DNA of 64,000 nt, from assembly GCA_963995525.1 (NCBI GenBank), contig OZ023214.1, positions 54,068,839 to 54,132,838 of the forward strand, read 5' to 3'. The notes beneath the pieces are model-generated. The model saw only the letters and a list, made by a program, of their open reading frames with translations. It had not been told where the DNA came from and did not search any database. The stretch is from Escarpia spicata (Eukaryota > Annelida > Polychaeta > Sabellida > Siboglinidae). Shown here in pieces: positions 42,450-53,100 of this stretch. Position 1 is the stretch's first letter; every line of letters starts with the position of its first letter. The position numbers were made by a program, and so were the translations under genes.

Positions 42450-43220
42450 TCCATGTCATTGTATTTCTCCACTAGCAATGGAGTGAAGCAAGATGGGATG
42501 TTATCCCCCATTTTAGTTTCTATCTATATCGATGAAATGTTAACTAAGACTCAGTATGTCTGTATTCGGCTTTATTATTGGTCATAAGTACTATGGTGCT
42601 TTTGGCTACGCTGATGACATCTCTTTAGCAGCTCCATCAATATAAGCATTGAACAAAATGTATGATATATGTATATAATTTTCATACGAATAACTACGGT
42701 TTACAATTTAATCTGTCAAAATGTCAACTTATTAAATATGGCAGTGGTACCGATTGCCCATTTTACTTTGATGGTATACAATTGTAACAAAGTAAAAAAC
42801 GGTTGCATGTAGACTACATTATTGGTCATGGCACTCACCAGGCAACGTAAAAGATATGTGTCATGCTTTTATGGGGCGTGAAAAGGCAGTATCTGCTAAT
42901 TTTGGATTTTGTAATATAAGCACAATTAGTTATGTCGCACTGTACATCATTTTATGGGGTATGTTTCTTGAATTTACAAAACAAATGTGTTGATGATTTT
43001 TTATACTAGGTGGCGCAAAGGTATAAGGAAACGTTAAACAAAATTACTAAAGTTTATTTACCAATTTGCACTCACTTTTATATGGTGCCATATTTTGCAG
43101 AATGCTTACCAATTCAAGGTCAGATTATGTATCGAATGGTATACAAACTTGCATAACATATTATAACACCAGTTTGAAAATGCTCGCCCATCTAGCCTTT
43201 CAATGCATTGGTTCACATAA
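42450..43220 (+). pseudogene. LINE reverse transcriptase fragment with YADD
   Basis: The plus strand reads SNGVKQDGMLSPILVSIYID EML at 42473, the NGVxQGGxLSP-type RT motif. GHKYYGAFGYADDISLAAPS at 42587-42640 carries the catalytic YADD, at 42607-42618. Next come LSKCQLIKYGSGTDCPFYF near 42720 and HAFMGREKAVSANFGFCNIS near 42860. AQRYKETLNKITKVYLPICT lies near 43020. This is a distinct LINE lineage from the 43.3-kb copy. Stops and frame changes are frequent, and both ends are missing. Confidence 0.7.
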
Positions 43221-43319
43221 GTCTAAAACGTCAATTACATCTTGTTCAAACTCAACCTTGACGCCATGACGTTTTGTAGTATGAAATCTAACCAGCTTTA
43301 TGATATGATTCAAGACCTC

Positions 43320-44490
43320 TACCAGGAATAGTAATGGAAGGGAAAATCGGTGAAGTACACCAGGGCTTTAGAACAGGAAGTGGAATAACTGACAGAATGT
43401 TTGCGCAGCTAGTGGAAAAGAAATTAGAGGGACAGGAAGATAAGGCGGTTGGATTCATAGACATGGAGAAAGCATATGGTACCGTATCACTAGAAATGGC
43501 GATTGCGACACTGAGGCAGTTGGGGGTCCCAGAGGCAGAGGTCAGGATGGTAGAATGAACATGTGAAGAAACAAAGAGCAGAGTGTTGTGTGGACCAGGA
43601 GTGTCAGGAGTGTTTGAAGTGAATGTTGGCCTGAGACACAGGAGCGCCCAGAGCCCACTGTTGTTTATCGCAGTGTTGGAACTGATAAGCAGAAAGACTG
43701 GCACGATGGATATTCTCCGGAAGCTACTGTATGCAGACAATCTGGCAGTGGTAGCGGACGGGGAAGCAGATCTCCAAGAACAACTGACAGAGTGGAAGGA
43801 TCTTTTCAGCAGAAATGGACTGAAAGTAAGTCTGGAGAAGGCGGAGGTACTGTGGGTGGTGCAGCAAAACAAAGTGCTGGAAATACACCTCGAGGGGAAG
43901 AAACTAAAACAAAGAAACAGTTTTGTATACCTGGGTGGAGTAATATGCGGGGATGGTAACTCAGACACCGAAATTCGTAGGGAGGATAAAGGCAAGGGCG
44001 AACGCTTGGAAGTTAGTCGAAGGTGTGATAGGTGACAGGCGCATATCGCGTAAAAGGTGCTCTGCTCATACCTTTATGGCCTAGAGAACATGACACTGAC
44101 AGAAAAACAACAATATATGGTTAAGGTTTGTGAAAACAACTGGGTAAGAAAAATTGCAGGAGTGACAAGAAGCGATAAGCGAAGAATGGAGGAACTTAGA
44201 GAGCAGGTTGGAATAAAAGAAAGTCTAGAGAAGAAGCTGGTGATGAGTCAAATGAAGTGGGCTGGGCATGTAGAAAGAATGTGAGGATAACGGCTGGCAA
44301 AAAAAGCAGATGCCCAAAGAGTGGAAGGGAAAAGGAGGCGAAGAAGACCTGGACTACGATGAGAAAACTGTGTAAAGAGAGACTTAGAAGGATTGGGGGA
44401 GGAGTGGAGAACGAAAGCGAAATATGTAGGGGAATGGAAACAACTGGAGGAGAGAGAGCAGCTCAAGACCAGTGAGGGAAAAGAAAAAAA
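43320..44490 (+). pseudogene. APE-type LINE reverse transcriptase, 5'-truncated, near-complete 3' half
   Basis: Frames between 43334 and 44475 read VHQGFRTGSGITDRMFAQLV, AVGFIDMEKAYGTVSLEMAI, PGVSGVFEVNVGLRHRSAQS PLLF, RKLLYADNLAVVADGEADLQ, LKVSLEKAEVLWVVQQNK, NSFVYLGGVICGDGNSDTEI, YGLENMTLTEKQQ, NNWVRKIAGVTRSDKRRMEE and KWAGHVERM. The RT catalytic block is YADN instead of YADD, so the second catalytic Asp is replaced. A stop at 43556, frameshifts near 43990 and 44060, and a stop after HVERM complete the inactivation. Composition and motif identity are better preserved than in the two minus-strand relatives at 39 and 42 kb. Confidence 0.85.
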
Positions 44491-44574
44491 CAAGATAACT
44501 GAAATCGAGGAACGGAATCGAGGCCAGCTTCACCCCTGACCACAGGGAATTAATATTGATATACAGGTATATAC

Positions 44575-44624
<50 letters not shown>

Positions 44625-44727
44625 GTGTGCGTGTGCGTGTGCGTGTGCGTGTGCGTGTGCGTGTGTGTGTGGGTGTGTTTGTGTGTGTGTACGTGTGTGT
44701 GTGTGTACGTGAGTGTGCATGTGTGTG
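44575..44727. repeat. (AT)n / (GT)n microsatellite
   Basis: AT repeat (44577-44608), then GT/GTGTGC repeats leading into the 9-bp minisatellite. Confidence 0.95.
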
Positions 44728-45355
44728 TGTGGCGTGTGTGGCGTGTGTGGCGTGTGTGGCGTGTGTGGCGTGTGTGGCGTGTGTGGCGTGTGTGGCGTGT
44801 GTGGCGTGTGTGGCGTGTGTGGCGTGTGTGGCGTGTGTGGCGTGTGTGGCGTGTGTGGCGTGTGTGGCGTGTGTGGCGTGTGTGGCGTGTGTGGCGTGTG
44901 TGGCGTGTGTGGCGTGTGTGGCGTGTGTGGCGTGTGTGGCGTGTGTGGCGTGTGTGGCGTGTGTGGCGTGTGTTGCGTGTGTTGCGTGTGTGGCGTGTGT
45001 GGCGTGTGTGTGGCGTGTGTGTGGCGTGTGTGGCGTGTGTGGCGTGTGTGGCGTGTGTGGCGTGTGTGGCGTGTGTGGCGTGTGTGGCGTGTGTGGCGTG
45101 TGTGGCGTGTGTGGCGTGTGTGGCGTGTGTGGCGTGTGTGGCGTGTGTGGCGTGTGTGGCGTGTGTGGCGTGGTGCGCGTGGTGCGCGTGGTGCGCGTGG
45201 TGCGCGTGGTGCGCGTGGTGCGCGTGGTGCGCGTGGTGCGCGTGGTGCGCGTGGTGCGCGTGGTGCGCGTGGTGCGCGTGGTGCGTGTGGTGCGTGTGGT
45301 GCGTGTGGTGCCTGTGGTGCCTGTGGTGCGTGTGGTGCGTGTGGTATGGTGTGCG
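44728..45355. repeat. 9-bp minisatellite with a unit switch
   Basis: About 48 units of GTGTGTGGC (44728-45170) change abruptly to about 20 units of GTGGTGCGC/GTGGTGCGT (45171-45345). Two 11-base units (GTGTGTGTGGC) and two GTTGC units mark the middle. The multiple-of-three period keeps all frames open. The Val/Cys/Trp/Arg or His/Thr/Pro polypeptides are artefacts. Confidence 0.95.
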
Positions 45356-45475
45356 TGTGTGTGTTTATGTTTGTTTGTTTTATGTGCCACATATATAACT
45401 AATCGACGTGCGTTTCCTCTACTGCCAGTAAGTGCGTATTTAATCATGACCTCTCCATTAGCTGTCACCTCACAG

Positions 45476-45575
45476 TTTTGATGATGTCGAAAACGACAGA
45501 GAAGATGACGACGACGACGATGAACTCGTTTACAACGGGTTAACTAACGAAGAGGCCAATTACCATGACTTTTGA
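45476..45575 (+). CDS. candidate last exon with acidic C-terminus
   Basis: After CACCTCACAG, a plausible splice acceptor, an open frame reads FDDVENDREDDDDDDELVYN then GLTNEEANYHDF and stops at 45573-45575. An in-frame TAG lies about 15 bases before the acceptor, so the coding sense starts near the acceptor as an exon would. The composition (Asp/Glu-rich, then a polar tail) is protein-like and is not produced by the neighbouring repeat. AATAAA at 45747 could be the polyadenylation signal. No upstream exon is identifiable across the minisatellite and LINE. I recognise no family. An alternative is chance openness in a GAC-rich patch. Confidence 0.35.
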
Positions 45576-45746
45576 AATGAACGAATGGGAATCATACAAC
45601 ATTCAATCCGTGCTTGTGTGCTTGTCACAATGTTTTGTATTGTGTTGATAAGTTGCAATTTCTCACTTTAATTCTGACTGGATTAAACCTACGGCAGTCT
45701 GTCAGATAATTGTGTTATCTTCATCATGATGAATGGAACAACTGTC

Positions 45747-45752
45747 AATAAA
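45747..45752 (+). promoter_or_regulatory. possible polyadenylation signal
   Basis: AATAAA about 170 bases after the stop of the candidate acidic exon. Such hexamers are common in AT-rich DNA. Confidence 0.25.
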
Positions 45753-46965
45753 TACGTATTACGACTTTATCCTCTCATTAGGTTTTGTATACAGTCATCA
45801 GCCGTTTCTTCATAGTCTGCCTAGGTAAGATGTTTTTTTCCTATCTACCTATAGACTAATACGTCGAGGGAATAACTTTCATAACATAATTTTGGCATGT
45901 AATCATAATGACATAATTACTCCATAATGATTTGTACGTCTATAAAAATAGGCTATAAGCCTCTTCCAAAATATTGTTGCATAGATTGCCTAAGTGGGAG
46001 AGTTGCACCTGTCTGGCCAGTCGACTAAATGTGGTGTGATTTATAAAAAAAATTAAGTTTTGATGTCACAATGACGTCGTTGCATCATGATTACCCAGTG
46101 CTCATGAAAATGTTGTCAAGAGTGTGTAAATACCATTCCAACGACACATCAGTTGCTATAGTTTGGCTGTTTTATGTAGACGAGATTAACTAATATCTAC
46201 CCCTACCGTCATATTTTTACTGATTATGCGTTATAATACACCATCAAAACTACATGATGGCTGCCATCTCCAAATTAAAAACAACTGAATTTTAATGTCT
46301 TTGGTATGGTCTTGTTGAAAACAACATTGTTGCAGACATTCCTGGAGGCTGGAGGGTCTCACCTATGTGAAGTATGGCCTAAAATGTACAATGATGTATA
46401 ACATAGTTAAGGTATTGTGTCAAAATTACGTGATTACGCCACCATTTTATGTTAGTTGTGATACGTTACCTTTCTAACAACACATCACTTGGTATAGTTC
46501 GAAAAGTTGCATTGATAATATCTACCCCTACCCCTATATACGTTGTGGCGGAAATAACAACATATCCATCATCATCATTGTTATTGAGGTCAACAGATGT
46601 ATATGTGCTATCAAAGACAATGATTATGTTTGGTAGCTCTAAATGCATTGCATGCCATGTGTGCGTATTCTGGATACTGCAGGACCACGACTGAGACGTA
46701 TATGCTATTCATAAATAATGTTAGCAATAAATATGTAACACTAATTCAACATTTAGATTTATAAACAATGCTATAAACTTTTTTTGTTTTTGCACAACTC
46801 GTCTAAATATTGAGCTTATTGACCCTACTGTGTCCACAAACGGGAACTCTGTGATTGACAGTCATGGTGCTTGCGTCACAACAGGAAATCGCGTTGTGTT
46901 TCGGACGCCATTATCAAAACACCACACTGAATCACTGATTCGATGCTTGTATGGGAAACCTAAAC
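45753..46965. other. no gene seen
   Basis: AT-rich sequence. CCAT(T/A)CCAACGACACATCA with TTGGTATAGTT-like phrases at about 46133 and 46470 suggest a weak ~340-bp duplication (ACATCA...TATAGTT...ATATCTACCCCTACC at both). No coding signal. Confidence 0.4.
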
Positions 46966-46969
46966 GTGC

Positions 46970-47006
46970 TTATTATTATTATTATTGTTATTATTATTAT
47001 TATTAT
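46970..47006. repeat. (ATT)n microsatellite
   Basis: About 12 ATT units with one TTG interruption. Confidence 0.9.
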
Positions 47007-47995
47007 AAGAATGAGGTTGATGAGCTGCGAAGCACGTTTGACATGATGACGTACCAACTCCGTACGTTGTTTCACCGCGCCAGCTCTCTGCGTTTAACAC
47101 ACTTAATCTAAGTTGATAACTTTGATATGTTGTAGCAGACGGGGTGTACACACCTTCACCTATATCGTTATCAAGTCCATTAGCAATGTGGCGTATATTA
47201 TACTAAAACGGCTATATGCATATTTGCGAATTCCTGATAACAATAGCTATGTTCAAGTCAGTGCGAATACCGGGCTGACTTTGTGCAAGATGGCAATATC
47301 TTACTTATACCTAGGGAAAACCATCAAGTTCGTAGAAACACAGGACATATTTTATAACAAGGTGTGTTGCACCATCATTAACAGCAGCATCACAGCTTCC
47401 AGACCCACTACCGCCAACAAAACCAATCATCATCAATGTCAATTAAAAATAACGACACTTATGCTAAACAAGAGTGACCCGGTGAAATGACGCTTAATTT
47501 GTCGTCACCCGGATTCTCTGGCCTGTAAGCACGCTTGTAATAGCGAGCGCCGACTGCTCTTCACATTGATCGATTAGTTGAGCATCATAAACACGATTCA
47601 TTCGACCAGGCATTCGGAAACAAATTCGCTCGTTACGTACCTGTTATTTCGCGTGAACACGCGACTACCTCGTCATTCAGTGTGCGCGGTTAGCTCTAAT
47701 CGTTGGAAAACTGAAAACGTTGCACGTCAAACAACCGGTTCGCGTGATTTCAACGATATATTAGCGAAGTATCAAAGGCATGCTATCATCTAAAAAAATA
47801 GCGAGTACATGTGTTGCGTATAATTTAAATTCGTAGCGGCTATATATTTGTAAGCCCACATGTTGTCTTCTTCAAAGAGGGATCGTTATTACGATCATCT
47901 TTCACATCACGTTTTTTCACCGTTGACTAGTTGTTATAACAGTAAGAAGCTCCGGAAATGAACTAGTAAAATGTAATCCTTTTCTACAAAACACA
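47007..47995. other. no gene recognised
   Basis: A plus-strand ORF of 125 codons (47113-47490) has no recognisable domain or motif. No repeats seen. Confidence 0.3.
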
Positions 47996-47998
47996 AGT

Positions 47999-48485
<487 letters not shown>

Positions 48486-48489
48486 TTTG

Positions 48490-48770
48490 CACTTTATACC
48501 CTGGCAGACCTTCGTAAGAGTTGTCGCCACTTTTTTTTCCGGTCTTGCACGTCTTCTTCTTTCAGCCCCCTCAACTCCATGCCCTTCTTTACACTGTCTT
48601 TCCATCTTTTTGCTCGTGTCCCTCGTTTCCTCTTCCCATGGACTGGCAAGTCTGCTGCTGCTCTCAGAGAATACTCTTCCTCTCTTCTCTGGACCTTGCC
48701 ATACACCCTGGCAGACCTGCTCAAACGAAAACCATCTCAACTTCCTGGAAGCATTAAGCCACGTTGCAAT
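48490..48770 (-). pseudogene. LINE C-terminal fragment
   Basis: The minus-strand frame 48724-48494 reads YGKVQRREEEYSLRAAADLP, HGKRKRGTRAKRWKDSVKKG and GLKEEDVQDRKKKWRQLLRR. KRxRGRxxKRWxDxVKxxM...LxEEDVxDRxxWRxLI is the C-terminal tail of many APE-type LINE ORF2 proteins. An in-frame stop-free run suggests moderate age. Only this terminal piece is present. A tRNA-like repeat lies about 200 bases upstream on the same strand. Confidence 0.7.
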
Positions 48771-48848
48771 TAATGCGCGAAGACTATTCTTACACAAATA
48801 ACAACCACTGTCTATAGCCAGGTACTCATTCATACATATGTGTGAACT

Positions 48849-48920
48849 GGAGCCACGTAGAGTGAACGAAGTGGAGCCGCATAGAGTGAATGAACTGAAG
48901 CCGCGTAGAGTGAATGAATT
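48849..48920. repeat. 24-bp minisatellite, three units
   Basis: GAGCC(A/G)C(G/A)TAGAGTGAA(C/T) repeats with a 24-base period, giving a Phe-Thr-Leu-rich frame on the minus strand. Confidence 0.8.
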
Positions 48921-48934
48921 TGTCAAAAGTTCGA

Positions 48935-49010
48935 CACCGCAGCACAGGATTTGAACCCCGGTTCTCTCGGTCGAGATTCTGACGCTCTAGCTAACTAATG
49001 CACCCCGTAG
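48935..49010 (-). mobile_element. tRNA-like (SINE-head) fragment
   Basis: On the minus strand GGGGTGCATTAGTTAGCTAG AGCG starts a tRNA-like sequence with a good box B, GGTTCAAATCC, 48 bases later. Acceptor and T stems pair poorly, so it is not a working tRNA gene. It is probably the head of a SINE or a tRNA pseudogene. Confidence 0.5.
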
Positions 49011-50310
49011 GAAAGGAGAGGACGAAGCGCGATAAATCAACTTGTTCAACACCGAACACATTAAAGCTTCTATCGGAAACTGGATGGATGTGCAACTCGA
49101 TAGCTCTGGCAGATACAGTCCGGAACAACGAGCAATTACTAGGTTACTTTAAGATCAATATGGCAAACGGGGCAAGAGAACGGGTCTCACCTAGCACACC
49201 AACGTATTTAACGACGTACTACTCCCCTCGAGTACGACAGCGCTTTTACCTTCACCTACTGTTTTATGCATGTACTAGGTTTGCCGGTCACGGTCGTACA
49301 TGACATGATCAGATCTCTTTGCATGCGACTGGAGGATCGCCGTAATAACTGGGATGGATTCGTCATCTACGAGATAGTTGTGCTTGACACAAAGCGGATG
49401 GACTGCGAGGGTTATCAGCTCGTATACGTTGCGAGTTGAGAAGTGAAAGTAAAACCTAACACCGATCACGCTGAATTGCAGTATGGTTACGGACCCATCT
49501 CGCAGCAGATGCTCAAACAAATGGTTTCTGATATTGACTGACACTATGACATAGAGGAGTTAACGATAGTGGACCATGTCGAGTCTACATTGCCCTAGGT
49601 CGTTATAGATACGCCGTTTCGAGATGTCTACCTGGACATCGATTGGTATATCTTCAACAGCAAGGCGACAGTAGGGTTGTTGAGGAAGAACAAAGGGCCA
49701 AGTGCCCCAACCATCACCCAGCCATCAGCCATCATCTGCCGATCTACACGAGAGTGGTAGAATTGCTATTATATCTGCCAACCACGACCATGCCATCTGT
49801 CATCCCAACAAAAAAGCCACCTACTCCATTGATCTAGAAAGTGTTGCGGAAAAATGTATCTAGGTTCGTAATTCGTAAAAGCTTATCAGCGCTCATAGTA
49901 GACTGGCACGTTGTGCTCACCACTCTGAGCATAAACAGTGCAACACATATTAAGTAATTAGTTTTATTTGTTGATAAACGCTTTGGGTCAGTAGTCTTCC
50001 AACGGTTGACGGTGACCGCCACGTTTCGATGGCGCTAGTAGTATGCCTAAATTCCAACTGAACATACAACCTTAAAAATACTCTCCTGTTTTTCGGAAAA
50101 AAACAACGGCCCGGCCATGACCAACGGTTCGGCATACAGGAAGTGAAACATGGCTATGTGACAACGGATTCGTCACGAATGAGAACATCCGCCTTTACCA
50201 CCTGTCTCAAATTACTAAGATGCGAAACTCTTTTACCACCAGTGTACGCAGAAGTTTGAACCAAGAACACGTAATATAATGACTCGACGGATTGATCAGT
50301 ATGACGACAA
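49011..50310. other. no gene recognised
   Basis: Several ORFs of 60-100 codons on both strands. The minus one at 49544-49275 has a protein-like composition (NHLFEHLLRDGSVTILQFSV), but I do not recognise it. Confidence 0.25.
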
Positions 50311-50319
50311 TAGTGCGGT

Positions 50320-50815
50320 AACTACACTGGCTGCCTGTTAAGAGACAGACTGCATAAAAAACACTGGTCCTTGTGCACAAGACACTCAACGAAGACAAGC
50401 CAGAATACCTTGCTGCACTGCATCATCAGTCTGCACCTCACCGCATCCGTCGCCCTTCCAACGGGTTACTTCTCGACGTGCCACGAGTGAACGCGGAATG
50501 TCTCGGCCGCCCAATATTTATCTGCGCTTGCCCCTCTCTGTGCACTAAACTACATATCAATATACGTGAAAACGGCAAACACCTGCAACTCAAGAAACTA
50601 TTAAAGACATTTCTGTATTCCATTTAATGGGTTTTGCTTACATGACAGTGCATTTTTAATGATCATTATTAGTATTACTATTACTACAGCAGCAGTAATA
50701 ATAGTGTCTGTACAATATAATACACGTTTTAAACTGTGAATTAATATATTTGTATCCACCTTAAACGGGGCAGTAACGCCGGATTTGTCGGTGTTAAAAT
50801 AATGTGTTGTTATTA
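50320..50815 (+). pseudogene. CR1/L2-like LINE 3' end with 3' UTR
   Basis: From 50327 the plus strand reads WLPVKRQTA, a stop, then KTLVLVHKTLNEDKPEYLAA with RPSNGLLLDVPRVNAECLGR. It ends LQLKKLLKTFLYSI at 50624. This is the LHWLPV...PxYL...VPR...FKxxLKTxLF pattern of CR1/L2 C-termini. The 3' UTR has (ATT/GCA)-rich DNA and ends AAACGGGGCAGTAACGCCGG then ATTTGTCGGTGTTAAAATAA. This ties the truncated tails at 4590-4700 and 23465-23570 to this family. Confidence 0.75.
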
Positions 50816-50849
50816 ATCATTGTAAAGCATTATGAAATGCTGGAACAGA

Positions 50850-51010
50850 CATGTCAGCGCTCTAGGTTCAATACCCGGACCGGGCTGGCATGGTATATTG
50901 GTGTAAAAACCTGGCTCTCAGCATTGGGGACAGTGCATCCCTCGTGACGCGGAGATCGAGTTAAAGTCGGTTCCGTCCTTTTTGGGACGAAAAAGAAACA
51001 CACACTAAAC
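50850..51010 (+). mobile_element. SINE-like fragment
   Basis: It contains a box-B-like GGTTCAATACC at 50867, followed by GGACCGGGCTGGCATGGTAT, TGGTGTAAAAACCTGGCTCT and GTCGGTTCCGTCC. The structure is that of the second half of a tRNA-derived SINE with its body. Box A is not convincing. Confidence 0.4.
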
Positions 51011-51545
51011 TATAATATATTACTAATTTGCTAAGCATTTAAATGCAAGTTGAATTTGGCAGGTCATGTTGCTAGTTTTGCTGGTCATGTATACGAATAG
51101 CCCGGATAATTTATTGGTTTCTCTTATTCCCTTCGATTCTGAAGATTCTGATTTAAAAAACCGTGACAGGTGATACAATACATTAACAATTACATGTAGT
51201 TTTTTTTCCAAGGAAAGAGAAATACGTGAGGAGCGAGTAAAAGACCAATGTCTGCCATCAACAAATCCAACCTCACAGACCATGCAACAACACAAAATCA
51301 TATCATAGACTGTGAGGGAGCGAAAGTAGTGGACAAGGAAGCCAGCAGACGAACACGGCAAATAAAATAAGCCATGTGGATCAGAAAGGCTAGGACACGA
51401 CACCAATCAATCGAGACAAGGGGAATTACGAACTACCTCACATGTACGATGACATCATACGTCACATGTACTGAAGAAGTTGGTGTGTCACATCGACGAA
51501 AGCCTCTACACCGTACCAATTAACGTATTGGATATGTTCAAAAGA
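51011..51545. other. no gene seen
   Basis: No coding or repeat signal I can support. Confidence 0.35.
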
Positions 51546-51549
51546 ACTA

Positions 51550-51790
51550 ATTTGCAAAGTTAATAAATACGTTTTTTCTTTAGCTTTGTAAATAGGTTAC
51601 CTTTGCTATTTAAAATAAGTATTATTTAGTTCATCTGGAATATTCCAGTAGTTATTGATACATTGGATAAGTATGTTAATTGTTTAATAACATGTTTATT
51701 TAATTACTGTAAAAGAAATATAATCCCAGCCAGGACAAAATGTTTTGAGAGAGTTTAATATTGTGATATATATTTTTCAGTTACCGGTTT
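51550..51790 (-). pseudogene. LINE RT N-terminal fragment (family of 56.1 kb)
   Basis: The minus strand reads ILNSLKTFCPGWDYISFTVI K near 51750 and, after a frame change, KHVIKQLTYLSNVSITTGIF near 51650, with YKAKEKT near 51560. It is clearly the same family as the plus-strand LINE at 56132-56340 (MLNSLKPSCPGWDVISCKGI ... SINTGIFPDELK). It lies next to a Penelope-like fragment. Confidence 0.65.
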
Positions 51791-51849
51791 ATATATACAA
51801 ATTATTGAAACTTTCACTTATTTGTTTTTTGTCAGACGTTTCAACTTTA

Positions 51850-52250
51850 TTAACAATGAATGCTGTGTGGTATTGATAGGTTTGTGGTACACTGGTATGA
51901 TATTGGACTTGACAATATATGCCAATTGTTCTGACAGTTTGATGATCTTGTTTAATGATAGTTTAGATCTTTACGTCTTCCAGTGTTGTGTCCTTGTGTA
52001 GTTGGACCCTCATTACTGATACTGCCTATATCACTGGGATACTAGTGAGTAGGGCTGTGACATCAAATGACACACTTTTTCACCCTGATGGAAATTCCAA
52101 CCGATCCATTTTCTTTACAAATTGTGCGCTGTTTTTCACAAATTGTTCGGTTTTCCCAACCAGTCGGCTATCAGTAAACCAGATCATCTCACCGTTAGAA
52201 ATTTGTGTGAACACTACATACTTTTATGACGGCGTGTGGTACAAATAGAA
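51850..52250 (-). pseudogene. Penelope-like reverse transcriptase fragment
   Basis: On the minus strand LVGKTEQFVKNSAQFVKKMD then RLEFPSG, a stop, and KSVSFDVTALLTSIPV occur near 52160-52040. SFDVxxLxTSIP is the signature of RT motif A (catalytic Asp) in Penelope-like elements. DTTLEDVK follows, and VNKVETSD near 51850. The catalytic palm beyond this and the GIY-YIG endonuclease are missing. Stops and frame changes are present. Confidence 0.65.
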
Positions 52251-52543
52251 GAAGATAGCAGCTATGTTGTCACCGGTATCCCCGATAGCGGTTGTTTGGA
52301 AACTGGCTAATAAACTGAATTGATTTAGCCTTCGCATGACAACTATGTCAAAGATGTCTTGAATCGTCCAAGGCTTTGCCAGGTGTTTACCTTGTTTTAC
52401 CGCGTACACGTGCACATATTTGTTTTAGACGTCACGGCTTAATCGTGCGTTTTCTATGATATTATCCAGGTATCTGATCGGTACAAAAGGAATGAGATGA
52501 TTCCGACAAAATAAAGGATACAAATAAAGATATGGGGTAGTGT

Positions 52544-52585
52544 GACCTCTGAACTTCGGCCGACAGTGGCCGAAGTTCAGAGGTC
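52544..52585. repeat. perfect 18-bp inverted repeat, 6-nt loop
   Basis: GACCTCTGAACTTCGGCC, loop GACAGT, then GGCCGAAGTTCAGAGGTC. A stable hairpin in DNA or RNA. It is too short for a typical miRNA precursor unless the flanks extend pairing, which I do not see. Confidence 0.9.
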
Positions 52586-53005
52586 GTTGTCTAACTATAT
52601 GACGAACGTTCAGTTATGTTGCCTATTACGGTGATCCACCGTCATCTAAATATTTTGACACTGGCAATTTGCATTTTATTGTAGGTCATTGGTCGACAGC
52701 TTAGCAATACGAGCACTTCAGTCTTTTTGGTGGTCACTGTTAAATCAGAACTGACATGCGCATGTGAGTACTTGTTCATTTTCTTCAGCCAAGAGGTATG
52801 ATGCTGCGGAGAATTCCTGGAAGGTTGTGTGGCATTTGGAAGTACTTCACATACTGGAAAGACAGATTTTCAAAATAAGGATATTCTTCTTTAGAATTAT
52901 TGGCGATTACATGTCCTGACATTGCTGCTATACATGGGGCTTATGTTATTTTTAACATTAGAACATAGCCTTGCTTCATTCCATCCTTGACAAAGATGTC
53001 TGCAA

Positions 53006-53040
53006 AATATCTTAATTGCATTTATTGCAATTAAGATATT
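53006..53040. repeat. perfect 15-bp inverted repeat, 5-nt loop
   Basis: AATATCTTAATTGCA, loop TTTAT, then TGCAATTAAGATATT. AT-rich hairpin about 420 bases downstream of the GC-rich one. Confidence 0.9.
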
Positions 53041-53100
53041 CATTCGTCTTAGGATTGAATGATGTTGTAACCTACCTGTTCAAGAAATACTAGAAGATGG

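Larger units (their letters stand above)
52251..53100. other. no gene seen; contains two perfect hairpins
   Basis: Apart from the hairpins listed separately, no coding signal. Confidence 0.4.

Noticed and set aside
44530..45481. Five overlapping ORFs of 229-312 codons on both strands
   Set aside because: All arise from the 9-bp minisatellite, whose period is a multiple of three and lacks stops.
48935..49010. Functional tRNA gene on the minus strand
   Set aside because: Box B is good but T and acceptor stems have mismatches. It is better read as a SINE head or pseudogene.
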